NCBI GenBank assembly: GCA_033239125.1
Contig: BSWB01000003.1
Coordinates: forward strand, 105,978,320-106,042,319
DNA: 64,000 nt
Reading direction: 5' to 3'
DNA from: Fagopyrum homotropicum
Taxonomy: Eukaryota; Streptophyta; Magnoliopsida; Caryophyllales; Polygonaceae
Positions 21,768 to 32,878 of the stretch are shown here, in pieces. A program made the translations under genes and the position numbers. The notes beneath the pieces are model-generated. The model had not been told where the DNA came from. It worked only from the letters and a program-made list of their open reading frames with translations, and made no database searches. How positions within the stretch are numbered: position 1 is the first letter of the stretch; the number at the start of each line of letters is the position of its first letter.

Positions 21768-23555
21768 TGTGATGTAAGAGCCTTAGTCTTTGGAGCCTAG
21801 GAGCCTTGCTGAGCCTTAGTTGAGCTTTACCTTGACCCTGTCAGCCGCCCCAGCGGACCAGGATGGCCGCCCCTGCGGCTAGGCGCCCCTGCGCCTCACA
21901 TAACCGCCCCTGCGGCTCTGTGTGGGTGCAGCCGCTTTCGTTGACTCTTTGACCCGTGCTTTGCGGTTGGCTTCCTTTATAAGCCTCCATTAGCTTCTCA
22001 TAGAGGGTTTCTCATCCTCTTCAGCTCCATTTCCACCCTCACGTTCTTCTTCTCCTTCCTCTTCTCCTTTTTGTTCTTCCTTTGATCTTGTGAGAAGGCT
22101 TTGAGAGTTTGCTTGAGGTTTTGAGCTTGGATGATCATGAGGTTGATGTTGAGAGTTGTTGTTATGGTGTTGAGGTGGTAGAAGTGTTGGTTGCTCCTAG
22201 TTGCAGCTTAGGGTTGTTGTGGTAAGATCTCCATCCCCGTCTTCTTTATTTCTTCTTTGCTTCTTTCTTCTTCTTCTTCTAGCTTAGGATCACAAGCTGA
22301 GCTTGTGTGGATCCTTTCCTGGATATTTTGATGATCATATATGTGTATATGTATATGTATATGTGTTTTTGTGGTGTGTTGAAGAAGTGAAGAGAGTCGA
22401 GAAAGAGATCAAAGAGAAGTCGGGGCCAACATTCTGCACAGACAGCCGCCCCTGCGCCTCACTGGGTCAACTTGGAGTTCCTTGCTTCTGTTGGTGCATA
22501 CCCTGTTGGTATGTCTCCCTTTCTTCCTTCCCTTTGGCCTTGGCTTAGATGTTGGCTAGGCTAGCTTGGTTAGGATGAGTTGTATGTTAGAGATGTGCCT
22601 TAGGCACTCGTGTTAATGTTGAGGTTATGTTGTAGGCATATGTGAGCATGTTATGGTCTTGAGGGTTAGATTGAGGTTGTAGGTTGGTTTTGGTTATGGA
22701 GACGAGTCTCCTAACCTTGCAGTTTGTGATGTTGTGTGCCTTGCTATTGCAGGCGTTGCTTTCTTCCCCAAGGGGAAGCTGTGACGTGGTATTGGATACG
22801 AGTATATGAGGTAAGTCCATAGGACTTACTTAGCGTACGGTTGTGGATTTGTGTGATTGTGATGGTTGTGTGTATTCATATGATTGTGCATTTATAACCT
22901 AAACCGGACTAGGAAGACCATTTATTACTTTAAATGACCCAAGTGTATTATAATGGGTCGTGACTACTTGCCTTCGCCTGCGGGTAGGGGAAGGTGCCCT
23001 GAAGATGATCTCACAGGAGGGGACGAGTGATGGTCACCCCCATGCAAAACTCCTGTGTTACGTTGGATGGGAAGGGATTCTTGAGGCTCCTCGTGTTATA
23101 AAAAAAGTTGAAATAATACTAGAATAACGTAATGAAAGATAATAAATGAATGTGTGTGTGGCATTGCATGTATGAGATGTTGATGTGTATTTGTGTTATT
23201 ACCTTCATACTTATTCATTGTTGTAGCTAACGGTGTATACCGTGTTGTAGATGATCTGCAGGTTAGGAAGACTACATAGTTAGCCAGATTGTGTGACTAG
23301 CCGAGGACTTCTGTACATTATGATGCGTGGGATATGGGGATCTTTTGTATCAGATGTTTATGGTTGATGTTTTTTACTCGGCTTTGTGTCTGTAAACCTT
23401 TTTTATGTATCTTATACAGTTTTATGTATTTGGTGTTAATCTACCTGTGCCTTGTTGTAAGATCCACTGAACTTGTTGTCAGGCTAGTGTCAATGTCCAT
23501 TGTGAGATCCTAGCCCAATGTAGCACTCCGAGTCCTGTGGATTCGGGGTGTTACA
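21768..23555 (+). repeat. 3' LTR of TekA (1788 bp)
   Basis: Begins TGTGATGTAAGAG right after the polypurine tract and ends GGGTGTTACA; AAATG (23556-23560) should be the right target duplication. GC-rich hairpin units (CCGCCCCTGCGGCT) are repeated at 21845-21920 and echoed at 22445-22460. Shares blocks with the solo LTR at 30079-32878, including GTAAGTCC/GGACTTAC and GTTGTAGATG...GCAGGTTAG. Confidence 0.8.
22811..22829 (+). other. Palindrome GTAAGTCC-ATA-GGACTTAC in the TekA LTR
   Basis: Perfect 8-bp arms with a 3-nt spacer. The related solo LTR has the same arms at 32141-32158 with a 2-nt spacer. GAG|GTAAGT also matches a strong splice donor. Confidence 0.6.
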
Positions 23556-25789
23556 AAATGTGAGTTTATTATTAATCAAGTTATCTTCCTTGGATTTATA
23601 GTGAGTACAAGAGGATTGAAAGTGGATGAAGAGAAGTTCAAAGCAATCCAAGAACGGCCTACACCAACAACGATCGGACATGTTCGATCATTTCATGGAT
23701 TAGCTACCTTCTATAGACTCTTTACTATTGTATCCCCCCTCACATCTCTCATGAAGAAGCATGTACAGTTCGAGTCAGGAGATGCACAAGATAAGACATT
23801 CAAGGAATTGAAGTGGCAACTATTACATGCACCACTATTAGCACTTCCGGATTTCACTAAACCATTTGAGGTTGAGTGTGACACATTGGGAATTGGCATT
23901 GGAGGAGTGCTCATGCAAGAAGGTAAGCCACTTGTATTCTTTAGTCAGAAATAGAAAGGAGCATGCTTGAATTATTCGACATATAATAAGAAATTTTATG
24001 TATTATTTCGAGTTTTCATGACATGACAACATTACCTTTGGCATAATGAATTTATTCTTATAACTGATCATAAGTCCTTAACATTTTAGAAGTCAAAATA
24101 AGTTGGATAAGAGACATGGTAGATGGATGGAGTTTATAGAAACTTTTCCTTATATCATAAAGTATAAAAAGGAAAAAAGATAATGTTATTGTTGATGCCC
24201 TTTCTAGGAGACATGCTTTGATCACCACTATGGATTCTAAGGTTTTACGCTTTCATTATATTAAGGATATGTATATAGATGACATTGAATTTGGTAACAT
24301 CTTTACGTAGTGTAAATCTGGGCCTCACGCCAAAAATTTTACCCGAGATTCTAAGTGAGATTTTCCATTGTATGATAAATCCTATATTTTTGAAGGCTTC
24401 TTATTTTGTGAGGATAAATTGTGTATTCTTAGATGTTCTCTTAGATTGTTACTTGTTGAGGAAGCTTATATGAGAGGTTTAATGGGACATTTTGGTAGAG
24501 ATAAAACATTTCATATGCTACATTCACACTTTTATTGTCCTTATATGCTTAAAGATGTTGAGAACATGATTAAGAGAGATGTCTTGTATGCTTGAAAGCT
24601 TAAACTAGATTAAAACCACATGGTTTGTAAACTCCTTTATCTACGCCTACTTCCCCATGGCTTGATATTAGTATGGATTTTGTTGTACGATTAACTAGGA
24701 CTAAGAAGGGGAGAGTTTCTATTTTTGTGGTTGTTGATCTTTTTTCTAAAATGACTCATTTTATTGCTTGTCATAAGACCGATGATGCTTATAATGTTGC
24801 TAACTTGTTCTTTAAGGAAGTTGTTAGATTATATGGAGCACCTAGGACTATTTTGAGTGATAGAGATGTTAAATTCCTCAGTTTCTTTCGGAAGACTCTT
24901 TGGGAAAAGATAGGAACTAGGTTGTTATTTTCAACATCTAGTCATCCTCAAACGGACGGTCAAACGGAGGTCAGTAATAGGACCTTAACTGCTATTTTGC
25001 GGCTGTTTTGAAAGACAATTTGAGTGCTTGGGAGGATATGTTACCACATGTTGAGTTTTCATATAATCGTGTCATTCATTTATCTACTAACCTAAGGCCT
25101 TTTGAGTGTGTTTATGGGTTGAATCTTTTGACCCTTTTTGATTTTATGCCTTTGCCTTTAGAGTAACGATTAGATTTTAATACAGCAAAGCAGGTGGAAT
25201 TCATCAAGAATCTGCATGAGAGGACACACATAAGGCTAGAGGAGAAAGGAAAAGTTGTGGCTACCAAGGCAAATCGGAATCGCAAGGAAATAATATCCAA
25301 ACCGTGAGATCTAGCTTGGTTGCATCTAAGGAAAGAGAGATTCCCGGAGAAGAGGAAGTCTAAATTATCTCGAAGAGGAGACGGACCATTTCGAGTCAAG
25401 CGTAAGGTTGGAAACAATGCTTATGTCTTGGAGCTTCCGGAGGAGTATGGAGTAAGCCCTACCTTCAATGTAGGATATTTGAGTCCTTTTGAGTCTAGTG
25501 ATGAGCATGGTGATGATTTGAGGACGAACCCTTTTCAAGAAGGGGAGTATGATATGGATCATCCCCAACACCTCCTAAAGGACCTATCACTAGAGGGAGA
25601 ACAAAGACATTGAAGGAAAAGGAGTTGGCATCTTCAAAGGGCATCCAAGAAGAGGTTGTTAGCTTATTGGCAACATGTACACCTAAAGAGACTTCATTCA
25701 TGACTACGTCTTCTTTAGTAACATTACTGTCTATTGTGGAAGGACCTTTCAAGAGTAAAGATGACCAAGGAAACAAGGGAAGTGGATAG
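23556..25789 (+). pseudogene. pol: CRM-like chromovirus pol, 3' half (CrmA), heavily broken
   Basis: Enters in the RT connection region (IFLGFIVSTRGLKVDEEKFKAI, VRSFHGLATFYR), then RNase H (EVECDTLGIGIGGVLMQEGKP, ITDHKSL), a decayed integrase zinc-binding region (GLMGHFGRDKTFHMLHSHF), integrase core ([38 protein letters not shown]) and the C-terminal segment (WLHLRKERFPEKRKSKLSRRG, YGVSPTFNVGYLSPF). A frameshift near 25565 moves the tail (GPITRGRTKTLKEKEL) to another frame that ends at 25789. Multiple stops elsewhere. The pattern resembles the CRM clade from memory; Reina is the main alternative. It was split by TekA, so the 5' half should lie left of the window. Confidence 0.8.
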
Positions 25790-26200
25790 AACGAGATTGA
25801 AGAGAACCAGTGAAGAAATCTCGGCCCTAAGACCGAAATCTCGCCCGAGAGTTTACCCAAGATTCCGCGTCTGTCGAGATCAATAAGATCCGTCGAGATC
25901 TTATATATTAGATAGAATTATCTTTTAGCTATTTTTAATATCTTTAAATCTCTCAAAACTTTCTAAAGGTGTCGTTTGATTTTGAGGAATCTTTTAGGAT
26001 AATTTTAGCATTTATCTTTTAGAGGAATCTCTCTTATAAATAGCATTAGAGGACGAGATTCATAGGTAGACTGAATTTGATTATTTCTTCCATAATATTG
26101 TGTGAACTCGCTGCTTCGCTTACGAAGTTTGTGTTTTATTCATTCCATTCAATCAAAAAGAGAGCCTTTGGTGAATCGTTGTGATTCCTTGCAAGTTATG
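25790..26200 (+). repeat. Probable 3' LTR start of CrmA, boundaries unresolved
   Basis: Noncoding sequence directly after CrmA pol, with short CTCGGCC/CTCGCCC repeats (25819-25900) and a TATA-like CTTATAAATAGC near 26032, as expected in an LTR. I cannot define clean ends. Confidence 0.35.
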
Positions 26201-27900
26201 CCTTGTTAATTTTCTTATTCTTGGGTTTAGAGAGCCCGACTTTGGATGACTTGTTTATGATGTTGATGACAATTTATATATTTTGATTATATGTATTAAT
26301 TCATATGTTATGTTAGTTTAGGGTTTGTCTAATGCAATATACGAGAGCTACGCATATACATTCTATGATTCTATTTGGTCTTCAAGGTGTTAGTTGCAAG
26401 CTACAAGAGTTGCGTAATTTATATTTTTCATACCCTACAAGATGTGAGAATTGCATATAGTTGTCTTCTTCATAACATGACTATATATGATTTGTATATG
26501 ATTATTATTAATTGAGATTGATTATGCAATTGTTGTGGTGATTTGGATTTTGGAATATTTTTATTGTCATCATAATACTGTTGTTATTCCTTGATCTCCA
26601 TGATACCGAACCATATGGTAGAAACCCTTTTCTTAACCCTTATTGCTACTAACTAAGTTGAAGGTTACCCTTGATCGACTCAATTCTCTATGTTTTCTAC
26701 TTGTTTCTATTTTGTTATATTTCTACCCGATTCACATATTTTTCTTCCTATATCAAATTGACTTCCCTTCTGTGTCTGCTCGATCCCTTGAATCTTATAT
26801 TTATTTTGGGAGATTTGATACTCATGTTTCACCCTCATCAAAATTCATCGGCTCAAGTTGATAATTGTTAAATAAATTTGAGTCCATAATCTCTTTGAAG
26901 TTGTTCAAGGACATTATGTGCGGATTTATGTGAATGATGTCATCGTTATTTGTTGTCGTTTGGATGGACTAAACCCCAATACTATATTTGAAATCATCAA
27001 ATGGAAAAAAGAAAAACTTCGGATTAGCTTTTCTCATCTTCCCTAAACCGAAATTTTGGTTGAGAAATGTTGGATCACTATCATATTTATAGCGGTTCAC
27101 CCTATATTGATTAGGTTCACTAACAAATGTTTTATTGTGGAACATGGGTTCAAAGATGATACATATAATTCAGATACATAAATAATGATATAACATGTAG
27201 ACTACAAAAATTCTAAATATAATAATTGGTGACCAATTCTCATATACTTTCAGATCCTACAGATAATACTAGACACGGGGAATTATTAAACACCGTCGGT
27301 ATTCTCTGAAAGTGAAATGTTTCATGATTTCATGGTCATCCCTTTCATCAGTGTCACTTAAAAATCCAAAAATAAGATGAAATCAATTGAGAGTCGGGTA
27401 TGTGGTGGTGTGATGGGAGATTTTGTGTTAACCAAAAGACGTCCCTGTAAAAGAAGGGTCGACAAAAACGAGAGGACACTCTACGTACAATTATTACTCT
27501 GTAAAAGTTGTTCAGACTCTTTTTCACCACGTGTAAATATCGGTTTCCAAACTCGATCACGATTCAGAACGTATTTTTTAACCAGATCTTCAGATGTATC
27601 CGTAAAAATCTTTCTTCTACATGGGAATATGGATTTATTTTTATTTTTGTTTGGTAATACACATGCATGAGGAACGTAGAGTCTGAACCTTCGTTATGGA
27701 TAAAAAGGTAAGAATGATATTGAGTAGTTGGTGTTTGTGTTATTAACAAGGAACATACAGTAAGTATAACCTTGATCTAATTAAGTTACAAGAATGAATA
27801 TGGTGCAATGCATGCATGTGCATATAAAGTTAAAAGTGTTTCGATACAAGTATTGTGGCATTTAATTTGACGGCCGCGTGCAACATTCATTCTCATTAAC
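26201..27900. other. No recognisable feature
   Basis: AT-rich. Short ORFs (for example at 26643-26871 and 27377-27670) have no recognisable motif and low complexity. May include the rest of the CrmA LTR and old transposon debris. The last few hundred bases should contain the RKD promoter. Confidence 0.4.
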
Positions 27901-27923
27901 TCTCGACCTTTCACTTTCCCCTC

Positions 27924-27930
27924 TATATAT
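27924..27930 (+). promoter_or_regulatory. TATA box, RKD gene
   Basis: TATATAT in CCCCTCTATATATTCTCC, about 65 bp before the first plausible main ATG. Short upstream ORFs start at 27941 (4 codons) and 27952 (26 codons), which could limit translation if the main start is 27992. Confidence 0.45.
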
Positions 27931-27991
27931 TCTCCATTCCATGAATCGAGGATGAAGATCGATATATCATACGTAGTAGAAGAAGACGAAG

Positions 27992-28660
27992 ATGATGGTT
28001 TCACTTCCATTCTCCTCCATCGTCAAGGATGAAGATCTCAGCACCTTCTGGTCTCCTCCCAATTTTGATCACCCTTCTCTTATCTATATCTTCATCTTGT
28101 AGTGATATTAATTATATGTTTTGTTTTTGTTTTGAAGCGATACATATTTATTAGGTTGGCAAGACGAGCCCTTTTTCTTTCTTCCTCCACTACTCTTACC
28201 TGATTGCTTATCCGGCATTGATCCCACCTTGCATTTCCTCCCAACAAGCCCTACTGACGTGGCATCGGATCATATGGTTGACGCCAAGCCGGAGGTCAAG
28301 AAGTGCGCTCAGTTTGAAGTGTCGGATATCCGTCCCCACTTCTACATGCCAATGACACGAGCTGCTGTCGAGCTTGGAGTGGGCGTCACCCTTCTGAAGA
28401 AGAGGTGTCGGGAGTTGGGGATACGTCGATGGCCATGTCGGAAGCTTAGGAGCATTCAAACCCTAATCGACAACGTTAAGGTACGAGAGATGGATGAGGC
28501 AAAGATGAGAGAAGCAGTAGAGAGACTCGAGGAGGAGAAGAAGTCGGTGGAGGAAATGCCTGATGTTGACCTCCAAGACAAGACCAAGAGGCTAAGGCAA
28601 GCTTATTTCAAGGCCAATTATAACAAGAAAAAGAGTATACCAAATGCTTCTAAACACTAA
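27992..28660 (+). CDS. RKD: RKD-type RWP-RK transcription factor
   Basis: Likely nuclear DNA-binding protein. The clear part is the frame 28139-28660: PHFYMPMTRAAVELGVG, LLKKRCRELGIRRWPCRK, then a Glu/Lys-rich predicted coiled coil and the C-terminal KTKRLRQAYFKANYNKKKS that is typical of RKD proteins. Upstream in the same frame is GWQDEPFFFLPPLLLPDCL. A first exon from ATG 27992 with a donor at 28051 and acceptor at 28137 keeps frame, but this splicing is a guess. The RWP-RK region has no intron, whereas I recall introns in RKD genes, so a retrocopy is possible. RKD genes act in egg-cell and early embryo identity in Arabidopsis and Marchantia, and CitRKD1 in nucellar embryony in citrus. No stops or frameshifts within the domain. 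Only likely host gene in the window. Confidence 0.85.
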
Positions 28661-29065
28661 TTAACAATTTAGGTCGATCAACCATTTTGTACTAAACAAG
28701 AGTATCGTTGTATCATGATTTTCTCTAACCTTATGATATAAACACCACGTTACTCTACCATCGTATCCTGCCCACAAACACTCTCTTACAAAAAGACAGT
28801 GTGGCTCCTATTCCTACTGATTTAACACTTTGTACGTCACACTGACGAGAAAGTCAGGCAAATATTTATGAGACCCGTTGTAGGACAAGAGGTCAAAATC
28901 AAACATGGGAAAATCTTTGCTTGTTTAGCAATTTTGTTTTAAAACAAATAATGTAAAACTAGAGTAGAAAGAGGGGAGAAATATTGAATCTTTAGATCTC
29001 GATGAGAATAAAGCATTTCAGCATTCGGATTGTCACAACATATACATAATAAATCTTCGTCCAAG
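28661..29065. other. RKD 3' flank
   Basis: Noncoding, AT-rich. AATAAAGCA near 29009 could serve as a polyadenylation signal. Nothing else seen. Confidence 0.35.
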
Positions 29066-30067
29066 CTATTTGGCGCATTTAAATTTACTAAGTAATGCCT
29101 ATTTGTCCGTTACGGACAAATGGGCATAACTTATTAGTAAATTTATATTATTTGTCCGTCACGGACAAATGGGCACCGTCTGTGACGGACAGCTTGCCTT
29201 GTGTACTATAATATTGATTAAAGTTATAAATTTTGGTTTGTTTGAAAGAAATTTGTAATCTTTTGAATAACAAAAATTGGACTTGATTGTCTTTTGTTAA
29301 CAGAAAGTATAAATATTTTCAATAACGCTATTTTGATTTGATCGTATTTAAGTTTGAAGTTCAACGTCGGGTTTAAAAACGTAACAATGATCTTGAAACT
29401 TTGATTCCTTTGTAATTGTTATGTTTGTAAGTAAGTTTGATTTCTTTGTTGAAAGAAAGTGTTAATATTTGAATAAAATATCTTTGATTTGATCGTCTTT
29501 TGTAAAAGAAATTTTAAATCCTTTCAATAACATTACTTTGAATGGATCGTAGATACGTATGTGTAGAAAGTTACGTTTATTTATTTTAACTTTATATGTC
29601 CGATATCAAATCTTAAAACTTTGAATGATAGTAAGGTTTTATTTATTGAACATTTATATGTTCGTTACGAAATCTATAAATTTTAAACGAAAGAAAGGTT
29701 TATTGATATGTTCGTTATGAAATCGTAAAACTTTATAATCCTTTCAATAACGTTTATTCATAGAAATTACGTAATTTTGATTGACGGGAATTTATAATCC
29801 TCTCAATAACGTTAAGTTGATATTTTTATGTCATTATGTTCGTTACAACTCGTTATGTTCATTAAAAGATCTTACTAAATTAAAATTTGACGAAAATGTT
29901 ACTACAGTAAAATAAAGATATTATTTATCCTAAAATAAAATAAAGATATTATTTACCTATATGTAAAACCTTGTCCGTGACGGACAAGGTTAATGAAAAT
30001 ATTAAATAACGCACATTTGTCCGTAACGGACAAATGTGCGTTGTTATTTAAAAAAATGCGCTAAATA
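29066..30067. mobile_element. Foldback or MITE-like element with TTGTCCGTNACGGACAA palindromes
   Basis: The ends are imperfect inverted copies: TATTTGGCGCATTT at the left (29068-29081), and its reverse complement AAATGCGCTAAATA at the right (30054-30067). Inside each end lie long hairpins centred on ATTTGTCCGT/ACGGACAAAT: 29083-29148, another at 29150-29170, a perfect one with 12-bp arms at 29967-29991, and one with about 17-bp arms at 30003-30048. The middle is very AT-rich and repeats short phrases such as CCTTTCAATAACG and ATGTTCGTTA. No coding potential. The class is uncertain and I could not identify a convincing target duplication. Confidence 0.65.
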
Positions 30068-30078
30068 ACAACGGCCTT

Positions 30079-30143
30079 TGTAACGCCCGTTTATTGGGTG
30101 CGCTTTCGATATTTATTTCCAACTTCTATCGATATTTTATTAA

Positions 30144-30184
<41 letters not shown>

Positions 30185-32878
30185 TTTTCGACAAAAAATA
30201 TACGAGTATACTATTATTTTGATACATTCACGTATATCCCTTTTTGAAAAAGTCGAGAAGTTTTCGATTTGGAAATTCCATTCCGAACGCTCTTAGATCG
30301 AGTTCCTTCTTTACTCTTTTCCTTTTTATTATTTTATTTCTTTTATTTCTTTTCTCTTTCTTCCCTCTTTTCTTCCAGTGGTGAGCGTCTGCATCAGGAC
30401 CCCTCGGCCCTCGCCTCCCCTCTCCGACCTTCGGCTCTCACTCCCGACCCCTTGCTCACACTCACACCCGACCCCTCGCCCTCACTCCCTCGCCCTCGAC
30501 CTCCCCTTCCCGCTGTCCTACTCTCACACCGACATCCCCTTCCTAGCCCCTCACCTCGTTTCTCGCATCTCTCCTCAGGACACCAACTCTCATCTCCCTT
30601 CTCTCTCACTCTCTATTCTGCCTCACTCCCGTCCTCAAAGACCAGGAGCCATCGCAATGAGCCTCCTTGGCCATCTCCATCAAGCCAACAACACCAGCGC
30701 AGTTTGCATCCTCATCTTGTCTTCACCGCGAACAAGACGATCGATCTCCTTCCTTTCTTTCGTTGCAATAGTTTGGGAAACGCCGAGTGCAACCTCAACC
30801 GCTAGAAGTGCCGCCTCGCCTTTGCCCTACCGGAACCCACCCCTAGTGACTCCCTGGAGTCCCATCTGGTTGCCTCCTGTGCTGTTGCCAACCACCGGAG
30901 AAGAGCGCTCCTCCCTCTGCTTCTTATCCTGTCGAAACGCCGCCGGAGCTAGGAACGGAAGCCACCACCAGCATCCCTTGCCTCGCCTTCGTTGGGGACC
31001 ACCAGTCCTCGCCCTGCCGTCTGGAGCCCTCACCGGAGCCATGGCCTCCGCCTGTGTACCTCCTTCCCATGCGCACTGTCAATGTAGGGTTTAAAAACCC
31101 TTTAGGGTTATTTACAAATCGGGCCCCTATGTTTTGTGTTAATTACAGATTATACCCAGTATTTTGTTATTATAGATTTAACCCATATTTCTAGATTGTT
31201 GCATTTAGCCCTCTGTTTGGTTATTTTCAGAAAATGCCCCAATGTTTAATTATGAATGATGGCCCATATTTCTGAAATTGTATAATTTGTCCCAGAAAAT
31301 GTGTTAGCGGTTTTTAACCTTGGATTTTAATTATGGGGATAATCTTATATTTATATATACTATATATTATGCCTTTGTTGGATTAAATTCGGTTTATGGC
31401 TCAGAAACTTAATTGCGGATTATGATCTATGTTCATATAAGTGTATTTTTGGCCCGGAAAATGGTTGAGCGATTTTTTTTTAACCTTGGTTTTGAAAACG
31501 AATTTTTACCTTAGATTTATATAAGTTATCTCTCGTTCAAATTTAGCGTATAAGCTAAATTTGCTTAGCTTTGGTTTTAGGTCCGGAAGCGCCCCGATAA
31601 AGCCCAACAAATCCCTTCTCGACATCCGTGGTTCGTCTTCCGCCTTTGACCTCGTGTGAGTACCTTCTTCCTCGATCTAGTTATGTTTAGTAGTATCATG
31701 CTAGGTTGGATATAGCATAATTAGAGTGAATTCCAAGCAGTGGCTTGAAACCTTAGGTGAGTGTTTGAGGTTATTGATGTTCTATGACATGCCGTGTGTT
31801 GATCTTGAGTTGTTATATAGTTGTGAACCTCGTGGTTGATCTTGTGAGACTTGAAGTGGCATTTATATGTTGGTTAAGATTGCGGAGTTTAGGATGAGAG
31901 TATCCTATAGTTGTGATCTTGTGAGTTGTGAGGACTTGGAGTGTTATCCTAGTTTATGAGAGTGTATGATCTTGTAAGAGTATATAGTACTAGAAGTCTA
32001 AGGACTTCTAGCTTGCAGGGATGGTTGTTGATTATTGTGTCTTGCAGGGATGGTTGTTGATTATCGTGTCTTGTCTTGAACAGGCCTTGGTTGTATTCCT
32101 ACGGGAAGTGAGATTGGTTTTTAGCTAGCTTTCAGACGAGGTAAGTCCTTGGACTTACTTAGCCTCTTTTATGCATTATTTGGATATGTGATGGTGGTGT
32201 GTGTTTAATTGCTTATAATCATGAAACCGGATTAAGACAACTTGGTTATATATATTGTTGGCCCATTGTTTATTAATATCGGGCGGTTACATCACTGCCC
32301 AGCTCCCGAGGGAGATTGAGAGGTTCTCTGCGACCAGGTCATACATGGTATACGAGCGGGCTTCTTCGCCACTCCAAATGGTATACAGGTTGAGCTCCGC
32401 ATCACTCCTATTGGTTACACGGGGACTTAGGCGAGAGTTATAAGACTCTCGCGTCACACTTAAACGAATGGAACTAGTAATGGAATAACTTATAAAGAAG
32501 ATAAGAATTTGTTGCATGTGGATGAGTATGACTTGTGTGATATGGTTGTGTGTTTGTGTGTGTGTCATACTATCTATATAATGCCTAGAATGGGAGCTAA
32601 CGGTTTTTATACGGAATGTTGTAGATGCCTTGCAGGTTAGGGATGTCGTTGAGTGATCCGGAGGAGTGGACAGTCGGGGTCCCCGTACATCTTAGGTTGA
32701 GTTGGGTTTTAGAGTCCTTGTGTTGTTGTTATTTTGTATTATATTGATGTTGTTGTAAGGACGGCTGAAGTCTTTCGTTTCTTTTGTTATCGGGTTGCAT
32801 AACATTGCATAAAAATGTATTTCTGTTTTGGCCTTTATTTGTGCGTTGTTGCAAGATCCGGTGATTCGGAGTGTTACA
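30079..32878 (+). mobile_element. Solo LTR of a Tekay-like element (2.8 kb)
   Basis: Begins TGTAACGCCCG and ends CGGAGTGTTACA, with flanks GCCTT (30074-30078) and GCATT (32879-32883), a target duplication with one change. No internal domain follows, so it is a solo LTR left by LTR-LTR recombination. Relationship to the TekA LTR is seen in GTAAGTCC/GGACTTAC (32141-32158), AAACCGGATTA and GTTGTAGATG...GCAGGTTAG. Contains a TA run (30149-30180), a pyrimidine-rich block (30290-30660) and a 29-bp tandem duplication at 32012-32069. Open frames at 30269-30805 and 30378-31094 are Ser/Pro-rich low complexity and probably not genes. Confidence 0.8.

Larger units (their letters stand above)
6769..23555 (+). 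mobile_element. TekA: Tekay/Del-like chromovirus, interrupted by AthB
   Basis: Plus-strand Ty3/gypsy element. Its left part lies beyond AthA, outside the window. Visible pieces: reverse transcriptase and RNase H (6865-8431), integrase with a chromodomain-like tail (19849-21235), a repeat-bearing 3' untranslated region and the 3' LTR (21768-23555). AthB separates the two coding pieces; removing it and one copy of ATTAG restores collinearity with TekB. TekA itself lies in CrmA, since CRM-like coding sequence starts at 23556. Confidence 0.88.

Noticed and set aside
26920..27180. Possible Ty1/copia RT trace (YVND-like peptide)
   Set aside because: One short motif without neighbouring RT blocks; too weak to call.
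29066..30067. CRISPR-like or bacterial repeat array
   Set aside because: The palindromes are irregularly spaced and sit at the ends of an AT-rich unit in a plant genome; a foldback transposon explains them better.
30149..30180. TA repeat run as a possible origin or regulatory site
   Set aside because: Simple repeat within the solo LTR, with no supporting context.
30269..31094. Two overlapping open frames (178 and 238 codons) rich in Ser, Pro and Leu
   Set aside because: They lie inside the solo LTR in a pyrimidine-rich, low-complexity block and show no domain; the openness follows from base composition.
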